Shown here piece by piece: positions 54,986 to 64,000 of a stretch of 64,000 bases of DNA; positions within the stretch are counted from its first letter, which is position 1; the number at the start of each line of letters is the position of its first letter. This DNA comes from Galeruca laticollis (taxonomy: Eukaryota > Arthropoda > Insecta > Coleoptera > Chrysomelidae), in the NCBI GenBank assembly GCA_963921935.1, contig OY998175.1:225578122-225642121 (forward strand), read 5' to 3'. The notes below the pieces were generated by a model that did not search any database, was not told the origin of the DNA, and saw only the letters and a list, made by a program, of their open reading frames with translations. The position numbers and the translations under genes are program-made.

Positions 54986-55847
54986 AAAAACTAAGTGGGT
55001 ACATATTAGTCCTAAGTTAGTTCTAAATTATACATAAGTTTTTTTTAATTTGAAAAAGGGGGGGTGCTAGCTTTACTGACGTCAAAATTGCTGAGAATAC
55101 ATTTTTTAAGACAATAAATTTGAATGTTCAACTAATTTTGAGATTGCACATAAAGACCGCTAGTTACAGACAGAAGAATGGATAAATTCACAGTTTTTTA
55201 TTTTCGACATTTAAGACTCTGAAGATAATAAATTATGAAAGAAGGGGCTTATCTAAGATTAAATGGTATACTTCGTTGATCTCGTGTTTTTGACATATCT
55301 GCGCTGCAACCAAAATTTTGACTCCTTAGCTAATATCCATAATTCCGAACTATTCATTAGTAACTTAATGAACTTTCAAATTTAAAAATTTTGTCAACTG
55401 TCACTTGCATATGTCAGTGTCACCAACATAGATAAATAAGCACAAAAATTCCTAATTGCATTTTCATCTACATTAAAAACATTTTTGCACGTTCATTATA
55501 AAAAACAAGTATGTAAAACTCGAATCACAATGACTTTCTGTAGTATTCGTGCTTTGCGTACCACAAACTGAGTCATTGTGGTACTTGTTTTACAATATAC
55601 TATTGTCTTGTTCCAGGACCAGCATACTCCGATACATCACGTATCGGCTAACGCATTCTACGACCCTTTTATGTTTCACCTAAATAAGTGCCATAGAATG
55701 CGTTAGACGATACAACATATGTATCGAATCGTGTAATTAGAATCTGGGGTCAGGTTCTATTTTTCATTTAAAATAGTACGGCATCTCTAATATGCTTTAT
55801 GATAGATATTTAGGTTCAATATTACATTGAAAATTTTCATCTATTTT
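54986..55847. other. Unassigned, with a small foldback
   Basis: 55627-55730 contains an imperfect inverted repeat (CTAACGCATTCTA / TAGAATGCGTTAG) flanked by CGATAC.TCACGTATCG-type palindromes. Nothing else is recognised. Confidence 0.45.
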
Positions 55848-58086
55848 TGGATCCCAACTGCTACTACCGGTTCCCCGGGACCCAGTCGAAAGTTTGATCG
55901 CCTGTCTCTAGCGTTTTGGTGGGGACCTATTACTGATGCTACTTGAGTTTTCATCAATTCTAGTTCTATTTCGATTGCCTAAGCGGCTGGACTGTAAATT
56001 TTTATTTTCAGCGAGATACGTGTCGTTTCGGGTCCTGCGGACCCGGTAGTAGTAATAGTGATACATTATTTGGATTACGCATTGTAAGTATAATGCTTTA
56101 TTTTTCTTTTACTATATCTAATATGATTCTTTGGTTTTTCAAATTCATACGCCAGATATAAATAACCGTAAAAATATTATTTTTTACAGTAATTGTGGCA
56201 GTAAAAGCTTTAGACGATCAGCAGCTTTCTGATATACCGGCAAGTGACGATTTTTGGTTAGATGAAGATATTCCCCCTGAGCAAACTTTGGAAACGGTTA
56301 GTGCTACAGTTAATGACAAATCTGAAGCTGTACGTTGTTTCTTGCAAGATGGCGATCAAAGTGGGCAGGAGTCTGACTCGAATGACACTGAGAACAAAAA
56401 CAACGAAGATAATGGAATTTTCGATGCGGAGAATGATTAACTCGAAGAAAATTCAAGTACGAATTTTTTTATGGGAAAATAAATGAAAAAACAGGAAAGC
56501 CTTCTATGAAATGGGCAAAACGGGTGCCAGTGAGAAGACGTGCGCGACGGGAAAATATTCACACCATTTTACCTGGCACAAAAGGTCCCGCACGAGAAAA
56601 TCCTCCATCTGATTCTCCATCACAAGCTTGGAGACTTTTGATTACTGGCGACATATTAAATGAAATTGTAACAAACACCAACAAGAAAATCGGTTCGATG
56701 AGAATGAATTATAGTGCATTTAAAACTAAAGATAATTCACGAAATAAATTTGTTCCTCGTTTTGTACCAATCAACAAATGAGGTAGAATTTGGAGCATTT
56801 CTTCCGCTGCTTTATTTACAAGGCCTTTTTAAATCTGGTCATGAAGATCTCAGGTCACTTTGAGCAATAGTTGAAACAGGCAGAGATATTTTTCGATGCA
56901 CTATGCCACTAGCAAGATTTCTGTTCCTTTTAGCTGCTGTACGGTTTGAACAAATGGTAACAAGATCCGAAAGATGAAAAATAGATAAACTTGTTCCAAT
57001 TCCTAGCATTTTCAACCAGTTTGTCTACAATTCTAAAACTAATTATACACCAGGAGTATTCTTAACGGTGGATGAAATGTTAGTTCCCTTCAGGGGAAGA
57101 TGTTCATATCCCAAATAAGCCGGCAAATTATGGGATAAAGATTCAAATTTTAGCCGATTCAAAAACACACTACATGGTGTAATGCCGAAATATATCCTGG
57201 AGAAGATATCGTCCAGCCAGGATGCAGTAGAGGGTCAAAAAAGAAACTCAACTATCCAATCCTACTCAGGTACTTATGAGATTAACAGAACCGTATTATC
57301 AATCAAAATGAAATATAACTGCGGACAACTGGTACAGTTCCATTGAGGCAGCTCGTGAATTACAAGGAAAAGGTTTGATGTGCGTAGGAACGATGAAAAA
57401 AAATAAAAAGGAGATTCCAAATCAGTTAATACTCAATATGACTAGAGAAGTAGGCTCTTCACTTTTTGGTTTAACCTCAGATCTTACTTTCGACAGTTAT
57501 GTGCCAAAACAGAAGAAAAGTGTCGTGTTATTATCTTCTGTATCTCGGCGCTCGAGAAGGTGGCCTTCAACATTATTTTTTTTTGTATTTTAAGCGTACC
57601 AGGAGTAAATAGTCGGTTGTTGTAACAATTCGCTAAATATGGAGAAGGAATATTACGTTACAACTTTTTAAAGGCACTTGGAATAGCACTTTGCTCCCAT
57701 CACATCGACATGAGAAATACGAATAATTTCGGTCCGCAGAAAATTCGCGAATTAGCGGCAGATATTTTCAAGAAAAAAATTACTTATCCCCAAGAGCCAG
57801 AAGGACATCAGGAAAGAACAAAAAGAAAAAGACGTGCCCTTTGTCCCCAAAAAAGACAGAAAAACAGCTCAGAGCTGCAAAGTGTGTAAAGAAACAATTT
57901 GTTTGAAGTGTGCCTCTGTAGTGTGCCCCAAATGTATAAACTAATTTTTTTATATAACTAACTATTCTTAATACAATGTTTCAGGTTAGTTCATGTTAAT
58001 AAATCGAAATTCAAAATCTTGAGTTATAATCAATTATTTTTAATCATGGGCCCCCGGGACCCACTAGTAGCATTAGTGTTACAAAA
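55848..58086 (+). mobile_element. piggyBac-like element, decayed
   Basis: The transposase remnant lies between GGGACCC-containing repeats. 55848-55887 and 56033-56068 are inverted to each other, and 58046-58086 is a third copy (CCCGGGACCCACTAGTAGCA). These are probably terminal or subterminal repeats. I could not fix exact TTAA-flanked ends. Confidence 0.6.
56195..57943 (+). pseudogene. piggyBac transposase, multiple frameshifts
   Basis: The acidic N-terminus (DEDIPPEQTLE) is typical. Then EIVTNTNKKI and, through several frames, the catalytic aspartates: LTVDEMLVPFRGR (Asp at ~57071), ILADSKTHYMV (~57156) and TADNWYSSIEAARELQGKG (57323-57325). The tail shows a cysteine-rich domain (CKVCKETICLKCASVVCPKC, 57870-57940), which in piggyBac binds the element ends. 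All landmarks survive, but at least four frame breaks separate them. An acceptor-like TTTTTTACAG precedes the first frame. Confidence 0.88.
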
Positions 58087-58194
58087 AGAAAGTAGTCGTA
58101 GTTAAAGGTTAAAAAAATTATATGTATATTTAACTTAAAAGCACTTATTAAATTTGTACCTACACAACATATTTATATTCCTCATAATCAAATT

Positions 58195-59717
58195 TACTGT
58201 TTCGACCACTACTCTGTGGAATCTACTTATGTTACTTTTTTAATGAAACTAACTGTTTCTAGATAATTCCACAATATATTGAAAAATGGCAAGTTTTAAA
58301 AAAAATTGACAATTGTTTCTGGTTGGAGGAGGGCTCTTGGGTCTAGCATACTTTCTACGTAATTTTTTACGTATACACCTGAAATTTCATTTTGAAAACT
58401 TTTTTTTATAAAGTTTTGCAAAAAAAATGTTATCAAAAAATTGATTATTCAATGGTGTAGGGCTCACGGGTCAATGTATTGATGGATGATTATCTTTCAT
58501 TTTAACCTAAATCAGTCATCCCCCACCCACCCCCTAAGGGAGGGGGTGACTTTGTAAAATAGTCGTAAAAATGAATTTTTGAATTTGGAATCAAATTCTA
58601 CGTAACTTTTTACATATACACCTAAAATTTCATTTTAATAACTTTTTTTTTATTTTTGAAAAAAATGAAATTCCAGCAATGTTATCGTTTTCCTTGAATT
58701 TTTTTATGTACGGTCCTAAATATTCATAATTTTATCTTAAACTTGTGTAAAGAGGCATATGGAATAACGAACACTTAATTTTTTGGAATTCTGTTTGGGT
58801 CAGTTTCCGGCCTTATGTAAATCATTGAATTGAACAAATACATAACGCATCGTATATGCCCTATCCCGAAAATGAAGTCTCCGTGTCTTCCCGTTTCTTA
58901 TATAACAGAGTCTCCCCAGATCCAGAATCATCGCATTTTCTCTGAAATTTTGTCAAAGTCAATACCTGAGAAAAATTTCAATTTTCACGACTATTTTACA
59001 AAGATGACTGATTTAGGTTAAAATGAAAGATAATCATCCATCAATATTCCCGTGAAAGTTTTTTTTTATCAAATATGGAAGTATGCTAGACCCGAGAGCT
59101 CTACACCATTGAATAATCAATTTTTTGATAACCATTTTTTTGCATAAAATTTATAAAAAAAAGTTATCAAAATGAAATTTCAGGTGTATACGTAAACAAA
59201 TTACGTAGTATTTGATTCCAAATTCAAAACTTTATTTTTACGACTATTTTACAAAGTCACCCCCGCCCTTAGGGGGTGGGTGGGGAATGACTGATTTAGG
59301 TTGAAATGAAAGATAATCATCCATCAATTCATTCCCGTTAAAAATTATTTTTATCAAATATGGAAGTATGCTAGACCCGAGAGCTCTACACCATTGAATA
59401 ATCAATCTTTTGATAACCATTTTTTTTGGTAACTTTATGAAAAAAGGTATCAAAATGAAATTTCAGGTGTATACGTAAAGAATTACGCAGAGTTTGATAC
59501 TAAATTCAAAAATTCATGTTACGACTATTTTACAAAGTAGTCACTCCTACATCTTCCCTTAGGGGGGGGGGTAGGGTTGTTGATTGATATAGGTTAAAAT
59601 GAAAGAATCATTCATCAATACATTCCCGTTAAAAATTTTTCTTATCAAATATGGAAGTATGCTAGACCCAAGAGCCCTACTCCAACCATGGAATTAGTTA
59701 GTTTCATTTAAAAACGT
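58195..59717. repeat. Foldback-family element split by a larger foldback element
   Basis: The left part (58195-58319) matches the foldback family of 47.9 kb. Its other edge, AATTAGTTAGTTTCATTT, reappears at ~59691-59710, directly after the inserted element. Confidence 0.65.
58320..59688. mobile_element. 1.37 kb foldback element with internal repeats
   Basis: Ends TGGTTGGAG.AGGGCTCTTG match inverted over ~35 bp. A ~290 bp unit (GGAAGTATGCTAGACCC, TTGAATAATCAAT, GAAATTTCAGGTGTATACGT, ACTATTTTACAAAG) is present in minus orientation near 58340-58580. It occurs in plus orientation near 59000-59270 and 59290-59560, plus a partial copy. No ORF of note. Confidence 0.8.
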
Positions 59718-60995
59718 ATCCCCTAACGCAATAAAAATTTAAACTGCGCATCTTTTGGTGTCATTATAGATACGTTAACGTGTGTATATGATGTGCATGC
59801 AGCCTTAACTCCTTAATAAAGTGATAGTTATCACTTACAATTTTGAAAATATACAAAAATTACAATTGTGACGCGGCTCTACATATCCGTTAAGATGTTA
59901 TCGATATAAACGCCATCTGTTAATTACTAGCGATAAACACAATGAGAAATACAAGTTACAGCGACAAGCAACACAATACAAAATTCCGAAATTTGATTGG
60001 CATGTATTTGTATCCTGTAACTTTTATTTTGTCTTACAGCTTTGATTTTGTATATGAAATTTTTGAATCTTCTATTTTATACTTCATATTTTTCATGGTG
60101 TCTGTGTTACTCAGTTGTAAGTGTTAATGGGCTATTTTAATATTCACGAATATGCTTATGTGAATTTTAATAGTTCAAAAAATTTGAAAAACATCTGCAA
60201 TATGTATCAGAAAATTGATGACGCTTTCTCGCGGCTTAATATATAACTATTTTTTCGTATTTTTGGTAGTAGAGTGCGCAGTTAAGTTATTGCAAGCTAA
60301 TGCTGGTACACCGGGTGGAGCTTTCATCACTTTAAGAGGGATGCCCATGATAAAAGCAAAAATATATATAACAAGTATTTTTGCATAATTTTGGCTTTAT
60401 CGCATGTTTATCATATGCAACATGCAGATGAAATAAATGTTGGCACAACGTAACGATGGTTTGACACAAATTAAAAAACCGAAACGTCTCAGGAAAACCG
60501 ATATAAAATTAAAGATTTATCGTTTTATTTTACATTACTTTTAAACAAGTTGGTAGATACAGAGAATCAATATTTTGGAAGATTTTATTAAATCGGAACA
60601 AAACACGAAAATAAGCAATTAACTCAATTAATTTTACATCCTAAAGACTGTTTATGAATTTAAATTTACTTAATTAAACTATTTTTATTTCGACCCCATT
60701 TATCTCAATAGATCGTACAAAAACCACTTTTGAAATGGTTCGACCCTGAAAGTACCATTATGCCGCTATAAAAAACCATTTTATTTATTAAGACCCCAAT
60801 TGTCCCGTTGGATGAAAATACATCTTAGGGTCTTATAGTTCAAAATCTATAAAAGATATAGCAGAATCAAAGATATATCTGAAAAGCCTATCTTTTCTTC
60901 TATAAGTGTAGAGTTTTACAAAAATGTCTATTTTTTCCCGCCAAAACATCGGAAAATCTTCGGCAAAATTGGACCCTCAAAGTACCATCTTACAA
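59718..60995. other. Unassigned 1.3 kb
   Basis: AT-rich; no gene recognised. A 61-codon frame at 59942-60127 encodes a hydrophobic stretch without family resemblance. An AT run lies at 60996-61021. Confidence 0.4.
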
Positions 60996-61206
60996 ATGTA
61001 TATATATATATATATATATATCTGCCTAAGCCATGTATGAAAGTTGAAATTTTGGCGGATGCACAAGGATTTCTTAGAATTGTTTACGATTGTGACTATC
61101 TTATCTAGACATTGTTTTTGTGACCAGTCGTATCTAGAAAATGCGAGAGCCAATTGTTTTTGTGTAAGCCGCAATCTAGAATTATCTAGTAAAAAAGGCA
61201 CTAATA

Positions 61207-61240
61207 TATATAAAGGACCGACCAGCGTAGAAGTTCAGTT
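61207..61240 (+). promoter_or_regulatory. TATA box and initiator of the gypsy LTR
   Basis: TATATAAA at 61207-61214 and TCAGTT at 61235-61240, spaced about 30 bp as in RNA polymerase II core promoters. It lies upstream of the primer-binding site, so it fits U3/R of a 5' LTR. The left LTR edge is not resolved. Confidence 0.6.
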
Positions 61241-61459
61241 TAGTTGATGAAGTGACCTCGTGATATAAATAGCGAACAGTAAAGTGTTGATATAAATTAA
61301 TAATTAAGGTTGTGTGTATATAAATTAAATTTAAGTAAATAGTTAATTGTATATAAATTAAGTGTTAGTGAGTAGTTTAGAGTTTAAATAAATTCGTAAG
61401 TAACTATACCGTGTGTTTAAAGTTTATCCCACCCGTTTACTGTTTAAATAAATTAGAAT

Positions 61460-61477
61460 TGGTGTCAGAAGTGGGAT
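61460..61477 (+). other. Primer-binding site of the Ty3/gypsy element
   Basis: TGGTGTCAGAAGTGGGAT, a sequence common just after gypsy 5' LTRs, 26 bp before the Gag start. The tRNA is not assigned here. Confidence 0.7.
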
Positions 61478-61502
61478 AATATAAATAAATTGCTACGTAA
61501 AA

Positions 61503-62820
61503 ATGGCCAAGAGACTATGTGATCTGAAAGTGACGGAATTAAGAGCAGAATTGGAAGATCGTGAGTTGGAAACGTCCGGTAAGAAAAGTGAATTAGTAGA
61601 AAGACTTAAAGTGGCATTGGAAAATGACGGCTTTGATCCAGAATTATTTTTATTCACTGACGAGGCTTCCACCTTAATCTCGTCAATTTCTGCCATGGAA
61701 GAAAAGATTTCAACTAATGTGAAAAACGATTTTTCTGCCATGGACGAGAAGATTTCTGCTATGAAGAACGATATTTCTGCTAACATGGACAAACTTTCTG
61801 CTGATATCTTATTAATGAAAAATGACATTGCCGCTGACGTGGAAAATAAAATTTCGACTCTTAAATCGGATATTGAGGATAAAATCACAACGATGGACGA
61901 GAAAATGGAGAATAAAATGACAACTATGGACGAAAAAATCAAGGAGTTAGAGAGTAAGATAACAAGTTTTAAGAACACAATACACACCAGCAGAACAAAA
62001 GAATATCGAGATATGCAAGCCAGCAACACAATCCAAGACAGAAGATATTAGCAGTTTTGCCCAAGTCAAGGATCCAACGTTCGACGGAAAGACATCGTGA
62101 ACCAATTATGTGAAACAATTTGAAGCAGCCGCTAGAGTGAATAATTGGACCGATAGGGAGATGGCAGTAAACGTAACCATCGCGCTTCGGGGAGATGCCT
62201 TAGATGTACTTCAGACGATACCACTTGAAGAAACGGATGAGTTCGAGCTGCTGACGAAGAGGTTGGACATGCGATACGGTCACGAACATCTAGAACATTT
62301 GTACCAGTCCCAGCTGAAGAACCCAAGGCTGAAACGTGACGAAGATCTTCAAGAGTATGAAGTGGTTATTGCCCGACTAGTTCGATTTGCTTATCCGTCA
62401 GCACCAGAGAGCATGATGGAATGTCTGGGCATCCAAGCCTTTACTGATGGCTTACGTGACCCCGATATGCAGAGGACGCTTCGTTTAGCCCATCCGAAAA
62501 CATCAATCGACGCATTGACAGCTGCTCTTGAATATGAAGCAGCAACTAAGGCTTCGGGATATAACAAAATTAGGACCATCCATGAAGAAGGTGAAGAAGA
62601 CAGATTTGACCAGATCGTCAACTTGTTGAAAGGTATGGTAGACAAGAAGCCGAAGAAAATCAGGTGCTGTAATTGTAATCGTGTAAGCGTTCTACGACTC
62701 CTGCAAACCAAGAACCCCTTAAATGCAAAGCAGCCACGAAGAGCTCGCCGTACAACAAAGGAAGGGCGATGCAGGAAGAAGATGACGATGACAAACTTGA
62801 CCAGATCGTCAACTTGTTGA
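61503..62820 (+). pseudogene. Ty3/gypsy Gag with N-terminal SAP domain
   Basis: The ATG at 61503 starts a SAP motif (LCDLKVTELRAELEDRELET, then KKSELVERLKVAL), a helix-extended-loop-helix DNA-binding fold. A long heptad-rich segment of Met/Glu/Lys repeats (residues ~55-155) follows, a probable coiled coil. The capsid (Retrotrans_gag) is in another frame after a shift near 62000 and a TGA at 62098-62100. It reads from VKQFEAAARVNNWTDREMAV to the ALRGDALDVLQTI and LRDPDMQRTLRL blocks. A segment with DQIVNLLKGM.(D/E)KKPKKI is duplicated ~189 bp later (62605 and 62794). Zinc knuckles are only partly recognisable. Confidence 0.88.
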
Positions 62821-63081
62821 AAGGTATGGCAGAGAAGAAGCCGAAGAAGATCAAATGCCGGAAGCGTGGCGAGCTAGAGCACGTACGCAGTCCGTCTAAG
62901 CGCCCCAAGACTCCTGTAACCCAAGACCTCCAGTCACAGGGGAAATCAGACAGGGGAAATCAGACAGGGGTGAACATCCAGCTGATGTGAATCACCGAAA
63001 AGCCAACTCTTTGCCTAGACGGTCATGCCCTGTAGACTATTCACAATGCAACAAGTCGAAATCTAAGGAAGTTGCAGTTTA

Positions 63082-64000
63082 AAGAATAACAGTAGTCAAT
63101 GAAGAATGGTCACCCACCAGGATCAGAGAAGATCAGGAGAATGATCCTTGCCTAAAGAAGATTCGGCAATGGAAGGAAGAAAATCGGCGACCTACCTGGC
63201 AAGAAGTGTCAAGATTTTCACTGAAAATCAAGGCGTATTGGGCTCAGTGGGACTCCCTTGTCCTGGAAGAAGGGATGTTGAAAATAGTCCTTGAAAACGA
63301 TTATGGTTCCGAGATGAGGAGACAGCTAGTTATCCCGAGAACAAGAGTAGCTGGAGTACTAAAGAAGTTAGACGACAGTCCATCGGGAGGTCATCTAGGA
63401 ATGCAGAAAACCCTCCAGCGAATCCGTGAGAGGTTTTATTGGATGAACAGCTCCGATGATGTGAAGGACTGGTGTAAGAAATGTACGACTTGTGCTACGA
63501 GTAATGGACCACATCGCAAGAGAAAGGTACCCATGAAACAGTATAATGTTGGAAGCCCTTTCGAAAGGATTGCTTTAGACATCGCTGGACCATTTTCGAC
63601 GACAGAAAATGGTGGTAAATACATTCTGGTTGTAATGGATTATTTCACAAAGTGGGTGGAAATTTACGCGATCCCGAATCAAGAGGCCACAACTATCGCG
63701 GATGTATTGGTGAAAGAATTTATCAGCCGATATGGAGTGCTCTTGAAAGTTCACAGTGACCAGGGAAGAAATTTCGAAAGCCATCTATTCCAGGAGATTT
63801 GCGACAAGCTGGGAATGAAGAAGACCAGGACAACAGCATTACATCCACAGTCAGATGGAATGGTCGAGAGAATGAACAGGACTATTGGAAAATATCTGTC
63901 CAAAGTAGTTTCCAGCCATCAGAGAGATTGGGATCAGTACCTTTCCCTATTCGCATTGGCTTATCGATCTGCCGTCAATGAGTCCACGGGTAAAACACCT
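63082..64000 (+). CDS. Ty3/gypsy integrase, open to the window edge
   Basis: The frame follows a TAA at 63079-63081 and stays open for 306 codons to the end. The N-terminal zinc finger shows GGHLGMQKTLQRI and CKKCTTCA. The catalytic core has ALDIAGPF (first Asp), VHSDQGRNFES (second Asp) and QSDGMVERMNRTI (Glu). It lies only ~260 bp after Gag, so protease, RT and RNase H are absent. There is no start codon near the frame opening, so it was once the C-terminal part of a polyprotein. Its C-terminal domain lies outside the window. Confidence 0.92.

Noticed and set aside
61493..62029. 178-codon minus-strand ORF rich in Ser/Phe/Leu
   Set aside because: Antisense shadow of the SAP/coiled-coil Gag.

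Overview
This is AT-rich eukaryotic nuclear DNA. The split gene with GT-AG introns, the Sidestep-type neuronal adhesion receptor and the transposon set (Penelope, BEL/Pao, Ty3/gypsy with a SAP-domain Gag, hAT, PIF/Harbinger, piggyBac, tesmin/TSO1-CXC) point to an insect. I think a beetle or another insect with a large genome is most likely, but I cannot place the species. I found no bacterial genes, CRISPR array, rRNA or tRNA.

Layout. (1) 4-10424: a composite element with ~162 bp terminal inverted repeats (TIRs) and a broken CXC-domain ORF at its left end. Nested in it are a ~0.63 kb TIR element (2204-7952), itself split by an I/Jockey-type non-LTR retrotransposon with a 14 bp target duplication, and a Penelope-like element with 121 bp inverted arms. 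(2) 12148-34632: the only host gene I recognise, the 3' half of a sidestep-like receptor gene on the + strand. Five exons join in consistent phase. Its introns hold a 30 bp minisatellite, a hAT element with TATCGATA-rich ends, a BEL/Pao element with 5 bp target duplication, an 85 bp satellite with a ~340 bp higher-order period, and a decayed RNase H-bearing non-LTR element. (3) 35588-46390: about 10 kb of a 10 bp repeat (core TTACCAAAAA). It contains two truncated copies of the left end of a second hAT element, amplified as a ~1.7 kb tandem unit, and then the full-length hAT. (4) 46400-60000: DNA-transposon debris, including a mariner remnant, a foldback family, a PIF/Harbinger element whose two antisense genes sit in each other's introns, a decayed piggyBac, and a 1.37 kb foldback element. 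(5) 61200-64000: the 5' part of a Ty3/gypsy element whose Gag (SAP domain plus capsid) is followed almost directly by integrase, because protease, RT and RNase H are missing. It runs off the window.

Almost every transposon gene is broken by stops or frameshifts. The hAT at 13.5 kb (two stops), the Harbinger transposase (one stop) and the Penelope ORF (one stop) are the least decayed. The host gene is the only gene likely to be under selection. No cellular pathway is encoded here; the window is a repeat-loaded receptor gene and its flank.
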